Shown here one piece after another: positions 1-8,817 of a stretch of 64,000 bases of DNA (the stretch's first letter is position 1; every line of letters starts with the position of its first letter). The stretch spans positions 186,001 to 250,000 of the forward strand of contig NZ_FOWC01000011.1 in assembly GCF_900115345.1 (NCBI RefSeq). The letters are read 5' to 3'. The translations under genes were made by a program, and so were the position numbers. The notes under the pieces are model-generated. The model had not been told where the DNA came from and searched no databases. It worked only from the letters and a program-made list of their open reading frames with translations. The stretch comes from Amycolatopsis rubida. GTDB taxonomy: Bacteria > Actinomycetota > Actinomycetes > Mycobacteriales > Pseudonocardiaceae.

Positions 1-886
1 TCTGGTTCTCCAGGTAGTCCGCGCCGCCCTTGAGCAGCACCAGGGAGGCACCGCCCATGCCCGCGAAGCCGCCGGAGATCAGCACGCCGACGTACTTGTA
101 GCGGTACACGTTCACGCCGAGCGACTCCGCCGCGACCGGGTTCTCACCGCACGAACGCAGCCGCAGGCCGAACCGGGTGCGCCAGAGAATCCAGTAGCTC
201 ACCGGGATCAGCACGATCGCGAGCATGGTCAGCGGCGCGACCCCGGTCACCAGCCCGCGCAAAATGCCCGCGACGTCGGACAATCCGACGCGCTGCTGGT
301 CTTCCAGCGAGCCCAGCCAGTCCGAAAGCCCGGCCGCCGAATAGGTGTCGAACTTCGGCACCGGCGGCGACTGGCGCGGGTTGCCCGACAGCGGCTCGAA
401 AATCAGGTTCGCCAGATACTTCGCGACACCGAGCCCGAGCAGGTTGATCGCGACCCCGGAGACGATGTGGTTGACGTTGAACGTCACCGTCGCCACCGCG
501 TGCAGCAGCCCGCCCAGCGCGCCGAACGCGATCGCGGCCAGCAGGCCGACCCACGCGCCGCCGTAGTACGCACCCCAGGCCGCGCCCCAGGTGCCGAGGA
601 TCATCATGCCTTCGAGGCCGATGTTGATCACGCCGACGCGCTCGGCCCACAGCCCGCCGAGCGCGCACAGCAGGATCGGCAGCGCCAGCCGCAGCGCGGT
701 CGACGCGGTGTTGCTGGACGTCAGCGCCGAAACACCGGTGGCGTACGACGCGGTCGACATGACCGCGATCGCGACCACGGCCCAGATCACGCCGCGCAGC
801 CAGCCGGGAATCCGCGGCCGCTTGCGCTTGACCGGCACCGGCATCCCTGACTCCGGTCCTGGCCTCGACAGTTCTGTGGTGGTCAC
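1..886 (-). CDS. ABC transporter permease, BMP/nucleoside-type (second permease, C-terminus cut by window edge)
   Basis: This is an inner-membrane permease of the branched-chain/BMP-type importer family (the group with B. subtilis NupQ/YufQ). The GTG start at 886 overlaps the TGA of the upstream permease (GTGA), so the two are translationally coupled. The visible 295 codons show a basic cytoplasmic N-terminus (VKRKRPRIPG), then hydrophobic helices and the family stretch ERVGVINIGLEGMM near residues 75-90. The conserved permease loop WRTRFGLRLRSCGENPVAAE follows further on. The reading frame is still open at base 1, with SGGFAGMGGAS shortly before the edge. It should form a heterodimer with the 883-1980 permease, powered by the ATPase upstream. 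Substrate class (nucleosides) is inferred from the family. Confidence 0.9.
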   Translation of the reverse strand, partial: MTTTELSRPGPESGMPVPVKRKRPRIPGWLRGVIWAVVAIAVMSTASYATGVSALTSSNTASTALRLALPILLCALGGLWAERVGVINIGLEGMMILGTWGAAWGAYYGGAWVGLLAAIAFGALGGLLHAVATVTFNVNHIVSGVAINLLGLGVAKYLANLIFEPLSGNPRQSPPVPKFDTYSAAGLSDWLGSLEDQQRVGLSDVAGILRGLVTGVAPLTMLAIVLIPVSYWILWRTRFGLRLRSCGENPVAAESLGVNVYRYKYVGVLISGGFAGMGGASLVLLKGGADYLENQ

Positions 887-1980
887 ACCGCACCGCCTTC
901 CGCGACCGAGGCGCCCTTGCGGCCGTTGCCCGCGAGCGCCCTGCCCACCCTGCGCTGTTCCGCGGCGAGGTCGGCCCGGCGCACGATCTCGTACGCCACG
1001 ACGACCGAGAGCACGATGATGCCCTGCATGATCGTCGCGATCTCCTTGGACACGTTGATCTGCTCCAGCGACACCGCCGAGGTGTCCAGGAACGCCCACA
1101 GCAGCGCGCCGAACGCGATGCCGCCGGGGTGGTTGCGGCCGAGCAGCGCGACCGCGATGCCGGTGAAGCCGTACATCTGGGTCGCGGTGATGCCGTAGCT
1201 GTAGTCGCGGCCGAGCAGTTCCGGCATGGCGACCAGACCGGCCACCGCACCGGAGAGCAGCATCGCGATGAGCGTCATCTTCTTCGCGCTCACGCCGCCG
1301 GCCGCGGCGGCCGTCGCGGACTCGCCGCTGGCCTTCAGCTCGAAGCCGAACCTGGTGCGGTTCAGCATGAACCAGTACGCGCCGCCGATCACGATCGCGA
1401 TGAACACGAACCCGAACAGCGTGCCCGACCCCAGCGGGATGCCCGGGATCCGGCCGGACGGCGCGATCACCCTGGTCCCGATGTTGTTGCCGGTCTGCAC
1501 GCCGAACTGGTCGGCGTTGATCAGGAAGGCGATGATGCCGGCGACGATCGAGTTCAGCATGATCGTCGAGATGACCTCGCTGACGCCGCGGGTCACCTTG
1601 AGCACCGCCGGGATCGTCGCGTACAGCGCGCCGGAAAGGATGGCCACCAGCAGGATCACGATGGTGTGAATGACCGGCGGCAATTGCAGCGCCCCGCCGA
1701 CGATCGCGGCGATCACGGCGGCGAACCGGTACTGGCCCTCGACGCCGATGTTGAACAGGTTCATCTGGAACCCGATCGCCACGGCCAGGCCGGACAGGTA
1801 GTACACGCATCCGAGGTTCACCGTGTCGACCGCGGTGGAACCCTTGAACAGCTGGCCGATCATCGTCCCGTACGCCTGCAACGGGTCGGCGCCGGAGATG
1901 ACGAGCGCGATCGCGGACAGGATCACCGCGAACGCGATCGCGAGCAGAGGCGGCAACAGCCGCGTGCGCCACGAACTCAT
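883..1980 (-). CDS. ABC transporter permease, BMP/nucleoside-type (first permease)
   Basis: A 365-residue membrane protein of the BPD_transp_2 type. It starts MSSWRTRLLPPLLAIAFAV and has about eight to ten hydrophobic helices, with the conserved loops FNIGVEGQYRFAAV and LKASGESATAAAAGG that contact the ATPase in this family. The ATG at 1980 overlaps the ATPase stop (ATGA), and its own stop overlaps the GTG of the next permease, so ATPase-permease-permease are tightly coupled. The C-terminal tail after residue 330 is charged and cytoplasmic. Length is normal for the family. The role is nucleoside or related purine/pyrimidine import, inferred from the lipoprotein partner. Confidence 0.92.
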   Translation of the reverse strand: MSSWRTRLLPPLLAIAFAVILSAIALVISGADPLQAYGTMIGQLFKGSTAVDTVNLGCVYYLSGLAVAIGFQMNLFNIGVEGQYRFAAVIAAIVGGALQLPPVIHTIVILLVAILSGALYATIPAVLKVTRGVSEVISTIMLNSIVAGIIAFLINADQFGVQTGNNIGTRVIAPSGRIPGIPLGSGTLFGFVFIAIVIGGAYWFMLNRTRFGFELKASGESATAAAAGGVSAKKMTLIAMLLSGAVAGLVAMPELLGRDYSYGITATQMYGFTGIAVALLGRNHPGGIAFGALLWAFLDTSAVSLEQINVSKEIATIMQGIIVLSVVVAYEIVRRADLAAEQRRVGRALAGNGRKGASVAEGGAV

Positions 1981-3554
1981 GAGTCTTCACCTTCTTCGGC
2001 GCCGGTCATGGCGGAACCGAGTTCCTGCGGGGTAACGGTGGCGGGGTTGGCCTCGCTCACGAGCCGGCCGCGCAGCATCACGCGAATGGTGTCGGACAGT
2101 CCGATCAGCTCGTCGAGGTCCGCGGAAATCAGCAGCACGGCGAGGCCGTCGGCACGCGCCTGGCGGATCTGTTCCCAGATCAGCGCCTGCGCGCCGACGT
2201 CGACGCCGCGGGTCGGGTGCGAAGCGATCAGCAGCACCGGGTTGCCGGACAGTTCGCGGCCGACGATCAGCTTCTGCTGGTTGCCGCCGGACAGCGCGGC
2301 GGCCGGAACGTCGATGCCGGGCGTGCGGACGTCGTACTCGCGCACGATCCGCTCGGTGTCCTCGCGCGCGCCCGCGATGTTCAGCAGTTGGCCGCCGGAC
2401 ACCGGCTCGCGCGTCTGGTAGCCGAGAATCCGGTTGACCCACAACGGTTGCGTGAGCAGCAGGCTGTGCCGCGTGCGGTCCTCGGCGATGTAGCCGATGC
2501 CCGCCTCGCGCCGGGCGAGCGTGCCCAGCTTGACCAGATCGTGCGTCTTGCCCTCCGGTGGGGTCAGCTCGATGTGGCCGCCGCTCGCCTTGCGCATCCC
2601 CATGATCGTCTCGACCAGTTCGGTCTGGCCGTTGCCCTCGACGCCCGCGATGCCGAGCACCTCGCCCGCGTGCACGGTGAACGAGATGTCGTCCAGCACG
2701 TTGCGCTCGGACCCTTCGGCGGACAGCCGCAGCTCGCGCACCCCGAGCACCTCGCGGTCGGTCACCGTCGACTCGCGCGTCTCCGGGCTCGGCAGCTCCG
2801 AACCGACCATCATCTCGGCCAGCTCGCGGCTGGTGATCCTCTTCGGATCCGCGGTGCCGACCGTGGTGCCGCGCCGGATCACGGTGACCGTGTCGGCGAT
2901 CGCCCGCACCTCGTCGAGCTTGTGCGAGATGAAGAGGAACGTGTAGCCGTCGGCCTGCATCTCGCGCACGGTCGTGAACAGCGCGTCCACTTCCTGCGGC
3001 ACGAGCACGGCGGTCGGCTCGTCGAGAATGATGATTTTCGCGCCGCGGTAAAGGACTTTGACGATCTCGACGCGCTGGCGGTCGGCGACGCCGAGTTCCT
3101 CCAGCAGCGCGTCCGGCTTCGCGTGCAGCCCGGTCCGCTTCGACAGTTCCGCCAAGCGCGTCCGCGCCGCGCGGCCGATGCCGTGCAGCGCCTCCGCGCC
3201 GAGGAACACGTTTTCCGCGACGGTCAGGTTGTCGGCGAGCATGAAGTGCTGGTGCACCATGCCGATCCCGGCGCGGATGGCGTCCTGCGGGTTGCGCAGT
3301 CTCACCTCGCCGCCGTTGATGGCGATGCTGCCCTCGTCGGGCTGCTGCATCCCGTACAGGATCTTCATCAGGGTCGACTTGCCCGCGCCGTTCTCGCCGC
3401 ACAACGCGTGCACCTCGCCCGCCGCGACGGTGAGGTTGACGTCGGAGTTCGCGACGACGCCGGGGAACCGCTTGGTGATCCCGGTCAGCTGGACGGCAGG
3501 CACGCCCCGGTCGGGGACGGCTTCGGCCTCGATCTCGGTCATCGGAGGGGACAT
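1977..3554 (-). CDS. ABC transporter ATP-binding protein, tandem nucleotide-binding domains (nucleoside-type)
   Basis: A 525-residue cytoplasmic ATPase with two fused nucleotide-binding domains, like YufO/NupA and RbsA. The first domain has a full Walker A (GENGAGKS, residues 53-60) and Walker B (IIILDEPTAVL) but no clear LSGGQ. The second has a degenerate P-loop (GVEGNGQT) and an intact signature (LSGGNQQK). This asymmetric pattern is usual for the family and implies one active composite ATP site. ATG 3554 is chosen; a second ATG lies at 3542. The gene lies 68 bp after the lipoprotein stop, separated from it by a stem-loop that may set the lipoprotein:ATPase ratio. Its stop overlaps the first permease. 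Confidence 0.93.
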   Translation of the reverse strand: MSPPMTEIEAEAVPDRGVPAVQLTGITKRFPGVVANSDVNLTVAAGEVHALCGENGAGKSTLMKILYGMQQPDEGSIAINGGEVRLRNPQDAIRAGIGMVHQHFMLADNLTVAENVFLGAEALHGIGRAARTRLAELSKRTGLHAKPDALLEELGVADRQRVEIVKVLYRGAKIIILDEPTAVLVPQEVDALFTTVREMQADGYTFLFISHKLDEVRAIADTVTVIRRGTTVGTADPKRITSRELAEMMVGSELPSPETRESTVTDREVLGVRELRLSAEGSERNVLDDISFTVHAGEVLGIAGVEGNGQTELVETIMGMRKASGGHIELTPPEGKTHDLVKLGTLARREAGIGYIAEDRTRHSLLLTQPLWVNRILGYQTREPVSGGQLLNIAGAREDTERIVREYDVRTPGIDVPAAALSGGNQQKLIVGRELSGNPVLLIASHPTRGVDVGAQALIWEQIRQARADGLAVLLISADLDELIGLSDTIRVMLRGRLVSEANPATVTPQELGSAMTGAEEGEDS

Positions 3555-3576
3555 CCCGTTCTGTCGGAAACGCGTG

Positions 3577-3607
3577 AGGGCCCGGAAGGAAGATCCTTCC
3601 GAGCCCT
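3577..3607. terminator. Stem-loop between the binding-protein gene and the ATPase gene
   Basis: The arms GGGCCCGGAAGGA and TCCTTCCGAGCCC pair with one mismatch around a 3-base loop. There is no T-tract on either side. The hairpin sits just after the lipoprotein stop and before the ATPase start in the same transcription unit. It is therefore better read as an attenuating or mRNA-stabilising structure than as a full terminator. Confidence 0.6.
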
Positions 3608-3622
3608 GCCGCGTCGTGAGCG

Positions 3623-4774
3623 TTACTTGGCCGGCTTGTCCGAAACCTTGATGGCGCCGGAGACGATCTGGGCCTTGTACCCGTCGAGCACGTCCTTGAT
3701 GTCGTCGACCTTGCCGCCGGAGGTGGAGTAGCCGACCCCGTCGGACTTGAGGTCGAAGCGCTTCGGCACCGTGCTCAGGTCGCCCTTCGCGACGGCCTGG
3801 AGGTACTCGAAGACCGCGACGTCGACGCGCTTGATCATCGAGGTGATGATGATGTCCTTGTCGGCGGCGACCGTCTTCTGGTTGTACTGGTCGGAGTCGA
3901 CGCCGATGGCCAGCGCGTTGTTCTGCTTCGCCGCGTCGAACACGCCCTTACCGGAGGCGCCTGCCGCGTGGTAGACGACGTCCGCGCCGCGGGAGATCTC
4001 CGCGGCGGCCTTCGCGTTGCCCTTCGGCGGGTCCTGGAAACCGGAGAAGTCGCCGGCCGGCGTCAGGTACTCGTCCTCGACCTTGATCTTGCTCGAAACG
4101 GCCTTCGCGCCCTGCAGGAAGCCCGCCTCGAACTTCTGGATCAGCGGGGTGTTCACGCCGCCGACGAAGCCGACGTGGCACTTCTTGCTCTTGTACGCGG
4201 CGGCGACACCGGCCAGGAACGAGCCCTGTTCCTCGGCGAAGACCAGCGGCGTGACGTTCGGCAGGGTGATCGAGTCGTCGTCGACGATCGCGAACTTGGT
4301 GTTCGGGTACTTGGCGGCGATCGCCTTGACCGACGGCGCGTAGGCGAAGCCGACCGCGATGATCGGGTTCAGGCCCGACTGCGCCATCTGCTCAAGCCGC
4401 TGCTGCTTGGCGGCTTCGCTCTCGCTCGCGCTCGCGGTGCTCTCGTTGACCGTCGGGACGCCGAGGTCGGACTTCGCCCGGTCGGTGCCCGCGGCGGCCG
4501 CGTCGTTGAAGGAAGCGTCACCGCGACCGCCGACGTCGAAGGCCAGGCCGACCTTGAGCTTGCTGCCGTCGACCTTGCCCGAGGCGGCGCTGCTGCTCGT
4601 GGCGGCGGCAGGCGCGGCGGGCGGCTTCGGGGCGGTGATGCAGTTCGAGCCCGAATTGCCATCCGTTCCGGACGCGTTGTTGTTGCTTCCCCCGGTGTCC
4701 TTCGCGCACCCGGCCAGTGCAAGCACCCCAGCCATGGTCGCGGCGGCCAGCGCGGTTCCACGCATGCGACGCAC
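3623..4774 (-). CDS. BMP-family substrate-binding lipoprotein of the ABC importer
   Basis: This is the solute-binding lipoprotein of the BMP (PnrA/Med) family, anchored outside the membrane, and it delivers nucleosides in characterised relatives. The GTG at 4774 is chosen because GGGAGG lies 7 bases upstream. It gives VRRMRGTALAAATMAGVLAL followed by the lipobox LAGC. The in-frame ATG at 4765 is only three codons downstream. After a Ser/Ala/Pro-rich linker the mature domain shows KVGLAFDVGGRGDASFNDAA, GVPTVNESTA and DDDSITLPNVTPLVFAEEQG, which are typical of the family. It is the first gene of the four-gene operon. Size (383 codons) is typical. Confidence 0.93.
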   Translation of the reverse strand: MRRMRGTALAAATMAGVLALAGCAKDTGGSNNNASGTDGNSGSNCITAPKPPAAPAAATSSSAASGKVDGSKLKVGLAFDVGGRGDASFNDAAAAGTDRAKSDLGVPTVNESTASASESEAAKQQRLEQMAQSGLNPIIAVGFAYAPSVKAIAAKYPNTKFAIVDDDSITLPNVTPLVFAEEQGSFLAGVAAAYKSKKCHVGFVGGVNTPLIQKFEAGFLQGAKAVSSKIKVEDEYLTPAGDFSGFQDPPKGNAKAAAEISRGADVVYHAAGASGKGVFDAAKQNNALAIGVDSDQYNQKTVAADKDIIITSMIKRVDVAVFEYLQAVAKGDLSTVPKRFDLKSDGVGYSTSGGKVDDIKDVLDGYKAQIVSGAIKVSDKPAK

Positions 4775-5317
4775 CGTGTGTCTCCCTCCCCGCTGATCCA
4801 GCGGACGATCCAGGAACGGCCCGGTCACGGTCGCCGGGCTCAACTGGCAGACCGTACCCAACCGCCGGGTAACCGCCATAGGAACGGCACGCTACGTAAC
4901 ACAAACGTTTACTCGGAGGTTCGATCCGCGACCGATCCGGCGCCGACCGTGATCAACAGCCGTCCTCGCGACCCGCGCGCTCACTCCCCGTGGCACCGCC
5001 GGTCCCGGGAACTGTCCGGGCAGGACTCCTTGCGGGAATCCGGTTCCCGGAATAAGCCCCGCACGGCCAGCTCAGACGTGCTCCAGACCACACGTCCGAG
5101 TGGTCTGCCTGGTCACCGGTGTCTGGTCTGTCACAGAGAGGAACCCGGAGGTGAGCCGCGCGTAGGGGTCGGGTCTAGCATCCATTCATCCACGCTCGAT
5201 GGCCCCTGATCTCGGCACCGTCGCCGGAGTTGTCCCCAGTGGACCGACCCCGGCCGCGGGTGCGGACCTCACCGGTCACCCGGGCACGACAGTCATGACG
5301 TTGGAGGCCGTTCACCG
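4775..5317. other. Divergent intergenic region between the ABC importer and sdhCDAB
   Basis: These 543 bases must hold the promoters of both divergent operons. No convincing ORF is present. An inverted repeat CAGACCA (5084-5090) / TGGTCTG (5101-5107), with a further TGGTCTG at 5124-5130, could be an operator. TAGCAT at 5176-5181 is a possible -10 element for sdhC. Neither assignment is proven. Confidence 0.5.
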
Positions 5318-5767
5318 ATGTCCACCACGGCGAGCACTGCCACCGAAAGCGGGGCAGGAGCTGGCGATCGGGCGGGTGCCTCACGCCGGCAGGGAACTTT
5401 CTACCGGGGCGACCCCGGCATGTGGTCCTGGGTGCTGCACCGCATCACCGGCGTGCTGACCTTTTTCTTCCTGTTCGTGCACGTGCTCGACACCGCGCTC
5501 GTGCGCGTGTCGCCGAACACCTACGACCAGGTCATCGAGACGTACAAGACGCCGATCGTGAACCTGCTCGAGGTCGGCCTTGTCGGCGCGGTGCTGTTCC
5601 ACGCGCTCAACGGGCTGCGCGTCCTGCTGGTCGACTTCTGGGCCAAGGGCCCGAAGTACCAGAAGACGATGCTCTGGGTCATCGGCGTCGTGTGGGTGGT
5701 CGTGATGGTTCCGGGTGCGTTCTTCATGCTGAAGCGCACCGTCGAGACGCTTTTCGGGGGTGCCTGA
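5318..5767 (+). CDS. sdhC: Succinate dehydrogenase cytochrome b556 subunit
   Basis: This is a membrane-anchor subunit of complex II that binds haem b and helps form the quinone site. The 149 residues show three hydrophobic helices. WSWVLHRITG (residues 36-45) carries the family Ser/Arg quinone-site pattern, and VLFHALNGLR contains His95, the likely haem ligand. The ATG at 5318 has GGAGG upstream. It is the first gene of sdhCDAB. The N-terminal 24 residues are a polar Thr/Ala/Gly-rich extension before the membrane part. Order and sequence match the actinobacterial SdhCDAB (Sdh2-like) enzyme. Confidence 0.95.
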   Translation: MSTTASTATESGAGAGDRAGASRRQGTFYRGDPGMWSWVLHRITGVLTFFFLFVHVLDTALVRVSPNTYDQVIETYKTPIVNLLEVGLVGAVLFHALNGLRVLLVDFWAKGPKYQKTMLWVIGVVWVVVMVPGAFFMLKRTVETLFGGA

Positions 5768-5771
5768 TCCC

Positions 5772-6188
5772 ATGGCCGACGCTCTGATCCTCGAGAAGCC
5801 GCGCTCGCCGCGGCGCCCGTCCGCCCGGCGCAGCAACTTCGAGCTCTACAGCTGGCTGTTCATGCGCATCTCCGGGCTCGCGCTGATCATCCTGGTGCTG
5901 GGCCACCTGTTCATCATGAACATCCTCGACGGCGGCGTGCACCGCATCAACTGGGGCTTCGTCGCCGGCCGCTGGGCCTCGCCGTTCTGGCAGTTCTGGG
6001 ACCTGGCGATGCTGTGGCTCGCCGAGATCCACGGCGGCAACGGGCTGCGCACGATCATCGACGACTACGCGCGCAAGGACTCCACCCGGTTCTGGCTGAA
6101 GATCCTGCTCTACGTCTCGATGGCGCTCATCCTGGCCGTCGGCACGATGGTGATCTTCACCTTCGACCCCGAGATGCCTGCCTCCTGA
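5772..6188 (+). CDS. sdhD: Succinate dehydrogenase hydrophobic membrane anchor subunit
   Basis: The second membrane anchor of complex II, 138 residues with three transmembrane helices. One early helix reads LALIILVLGHLFIMNIL; a later His in LAEIHGGNGLR is another conserved position. ATG 5772 is preferred. An in-frame GTG at 5760 would overlap sdhC but lacks a Shine-Dalgarno sequence. The gene begins 4 bases after the sdhC stop and is followed by sdhA after 36 bases, so it belongs to the same operon. Confidence 0.93.
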   Translation: MADALILEKPRSPRRPSARRSNFELYSWLFMRISGLALIILVLGHLFIMNILDGGVHRINWGFVAGRWASPFWQFWDLAMLWLAEIHGGNGLRTIIDDYARKDSTRFWLKILLYVSMALILAVGTMVIFTFDPEMPAS

Positions 6189-6224
6189 AGGCGCACCCAC
6201 CACTAGCTAGCGGAGTCTTTCCCT

Positions 6225-7979
6225 ATGCAGTTCCACAAGTACGACGTGGTGATCGTCGGCGCGGGCGGCGCGGGCATGCGCGCGGCCATCGAATCCGGTC
6301 AGCGCGCCCGCACCGCGGTCCTCACCAAGCTGTACCCGACCCGGTCCCACACCGGCGCGGCCCAGGGCGGCATGTGCGCCGCGCTGGCGAACGTCGAAGA
6401 GGACAACTGGGAGTGGCACACCTTCGACACCGTCAAGGGCGGTGACTACCTGGTCGACCAGGACGCCGCGGAGATCATGGCCAAGGAGGCCATCGACGCC
6501 GTCCTCGACCTGGAGAAGATGGGCCTTCCGTTCAACCGGACGCCCGAGGGCAAGATCGACCAGCGCCGGTTCGGCGGGCACACCCGCGACCACGGCAAGG
6601 CCGCGGTGCGCCGCGCCTGCTACGCCGCGGACCGCACCGGGCACATGATTCTCCAGACGCTGTACCAAAACTGCGTCAAGCACGGCACCGAGTTCTTCAA
6701 CGAGTTCTACGTGCTCGACCTGGTCCTGTCCGAGGGCGAGGACGGCAACCCGATCGCCACCGGCGTGGTCGCCTACGAGCTGGCCACCGGCGAACTGCAC
6801 GTGTTCCAGGCGAAGTCGATCGTGTTCGCCACCGGCGGCGCGGGCAAGATCTTCAAGACCACCTCGAACGCGCACACCCTCACCGGCGACGGCCTCGGCA
6901 TCATCTTCCGCAAGGGCCTTCCGCTGGAGGACATGGAGTTCTTCCAGTTCCATCCGACCGGCCTGGCCGGCCTCGGCATCCTGATCTCCGAGGCGGTGCG
7001 CGGCGAGGGCGGCATCCTCCGCAACGCCGACGGCGAGCGGTTCATGGAGCGCTACGCCCCCACCATCAAGGACCTCGCCCCGCGCGACATCGTCGCCCGG
7101 TCGATGGTCCAGGAGGTACTGCAGGGCCGCGGCTGCGGGCCGAACAAGGACTACGTCGTCCTCGACGTGACCCACCTGCCGGTCGAGGTCCTGGAGACCA
7201 AGCTGCCGGACATCACCGAGTTCTCCCGCACCTACCTGGGCGTCGACCCGGTCAAGGAGCCGGTGCCGGTGTTCCCGACCTGTCACTACGTGATGGGCGG
7301 CATCCCGACCAACATCCACGGCGAGGCGCTGCGCGACAACGAGCACGTCATCCCCGGCCTGTACGCCGCGGGCGAGGTCGCCTGCGTGTCGGTGCACGGT
7401 TCGAACCGCCTCGGCACGAACTCGCTGCTGGACATCAACGTGTTCGGCCGCCGCGCGGGCATCGCCGCCGCGGAGTACGCGCTGGCGCACGAGCACGTCG
7501 AGCTGCCGGAGAACCCGACCACCCTGGTCGAGGAACAGCTGGAGCTGCTGCTGTCGGAGCACGGCGACGAGCGCGTCGCCGACATCCGCAAGGAAATGCA
7601 GCAGACGATGGACTCGCACGCTTCGGTGTACCGCACCGAGGACACGCTGAAGCAGGCGCTGACCGACATCCAGGCGCTCAAGGAGCGCTACCAGCGGATC
7701 ACCGTGTCGGACAAGGGCAAGCGGTACAACACCGACCTGCTCGAGGCCGTCGAGCTCGGCTTCCTGCTGGAACTGGCCGAGGTGCTGGTCGTCGGCGCGA
7801 TCGCGCGCAAGGAGTCCCGCGGCGGCCACGCCCGCGAGGACTACCCGAACCGCGACGACACGAACTTCATGCGGCACACCATGGCCTACAAGCAGGGCGA
7901 GGGGCTGTCGTCCGACATCCGGCTCGACTACAAGCCGGTCACCTTCACCCGCTACGAACCGATGGAGCGGAAGTACTGA
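6225..7979 (+). CDS. sdhA: Succinate dehydrogenase flavoprotein subunit
   Basis: This subunit oxidises succinate to fumarate and passes electrons to covalently bound FAD. The 584-residue protein has the N-terminal dinucleotide fold (VIVGAGGAGMRAAIESGQ) and the flavinylation segment TRSHTGAAQGGM, whose His carries FAD in the family. FQFHPTGLAG and GSNRLGTNSLLDINVFGRRA form active-site and FAD contacts. The C-terminal domain (DKGKRYNTDLLEAVELG) is normal. Length fits actinobacterial SdhA. The stop overlaps the sdhB start by one base (TGATG). Confidence 0.97.
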   Translation: MQFHKYDVVIVGAGGAGMRAAIESGQRARTAVLTKLYPTRSHTGAAQGGMCAALANVEEDNWEWHTFDTVKGGDYLVDQDAAEIMAKEAIDAVLDLEKMGLPFNRTPEGKIDQRRFGGHTRDHGKAAVRRACYAADRTGHMILQTLYQNCVKHGTEFFNEFYVLDLVLSEGEDGNPIATGVVAYELATGELHVFQAKSIVFATGGAGKIFKTTSNAHTLTGDGLGIIFRKGLPLEDMEFFQFHPTGLAGLGILISEAVRGEGGILRNADGERFMERYAPTIKDLAPRDIVARSMVQEVLQGRGCGPNKDYVVLDVTHLPVEVLETKLPDITEFSRTYLGVDPVKEPVPVFPTCHYVMGGIPTNIHGEALRDNEHVIPGLYAAGEVACVSVHGSNRLGTNSLLDINVFGRRAGIAAAEYALAHEHVELPENPTTLVEEQLELLLSEHGDERVADIRKEMQQTMDSHASVYRTEDTLKQALTDIQALKERYQRITVSDKGKRYNTDLLEAVELGFLLELAEVLVVGAIARKESRGGHAREDYPNRDDTNFMRHTMAYKQGEGLSSDIRLDYKPVTFTRYEPMERKY

Positions 7980-8752
7980 TGACGACGGCCACCCCTGAAG
8001 CGCCTTCCGCCAAGGCGTCCGACGAGCACACGCCGATCCAGGTCACGCTGAAGATCCTGCGGTTCAACCCGGAGGTCGACCAGGAGCCGCACTGGGAGTC
8101 CTACGACGTCCCGGCACAGCCGACCGACCGCGTGCTGAACCTGCTGTTCTACGTCAAGGACTACCTCGACGGCACGTTCTCCTTCCGCCGCTCGTGCGCG
8201 CACGGCGTGTGCGGTTCGGACGCGATGCAGATCAACGGGATCAACCGGCTGGCCTGCAAGGTGCTGCTGAAGGACCTGCTGGAAAAGAACGGCAAGAAGA
8301 CCGAGATCACCATCGCCCCGATCAAGGGCCTGACGACGTTGAAGGACCTCTACGTCGACATGGACCCGTTCTTCGAGGCGTACCGGGCGATCAAGCCGTA
8401 CCTGATCACCTACGGCAACGAGCCGACCCGCGAGCGGATCCAGTCCCAGGCCGACCGCAACCGGTTCGACGACACCACCAAGTGCATCCTGTGCGCCTGC
8501 TGCACGTCGTCCTGCCCGGTCTACTGGAACGACGGCTCGTACTTCGGCCCGGCGGCGATCGTCAACGCCCACCGCTTCATCTTCGACTCCCGCGACGAGG
8601 GTGCCGAGGAGCGGCTGGACATCCTGAACGACGGCGAAGGCGTGTGGCGCTGCCGCACGACCTTCAACTGCACCGACGCCTGCCCGCGCGGCATCCAGGT
8701 GACCAAGGCCATTCAGGAAGTAAAACGCGCCCTCCTCTTCAAGCGCGTCTGA
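7979..8752 (+). CDS. sdhB: Succinate dehydrogenase iron-sulfur subunit
   Basis: A 257-residue electron-transfer subunit. The plant-type ferredoxin domain has Cys73, Cys78 and Cys93, with Asp81 at the third ligand position as in E. coli SdhB; these bind [2Fe-2S]. The C-terminal domain has CILCACCTSSCP (Cys169, 172, 175, 179) and CRTTFNCTDACPRG (Cys225, 231, 235) for the [4Fe-4S] and [3Fe-4S] clusters. It ends the sdhCDAB operon and is followed directly by a very strong hairpin shared with the convergent protease gene. Confidence 0.97.
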   Translation: MTTATPEAPSAKASDEHTPIQVTLKILRFNPEVDQEPHWESYDVPAQPTDRVLNLLFYVKDYLDGTFSFRRSCAHGVCGSDAMQINGINRLACKVLLKDLLEKNGKKTEITIAPIKGLTTLKDLYVDMDPFFEAYRAIKPYLITYGNEPTRERIQSQADRNRFDDTTKCILCACCTSSCPVYWNDGSYFGPAAIVNAHRFIFDSRDEGAEERLDILNDGEGVWRCRTTFNCTDACPRGIQVTKAIQEVKRALLFKRV

Positions 8753-8761
8753 CCTCCGAAG

Positions 8762-8816
8762 GTACGTGAGGGGAACCCTGGGGGAATCTGATTCCCTCAG
8801 GGTTCCCCTCACGTAC
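8762..8816. terminator. Long bidirectional hairpin terminator between sdhB and the subtilase gene
   Basis: A 26-bp stem with a single G-T mismatch and a 3-base loop. The arms begin GTACGTGAGGGGAACCCT and end with its complement. It starts 9 bases after the sdhB stop and ends one base before the stop codon of the convergent protease gene, so it can terminate both transcripts. There is no T-tract, as is common in actinobacteria. Confidence 0.85.
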
Positions 8817-8817
8817 G

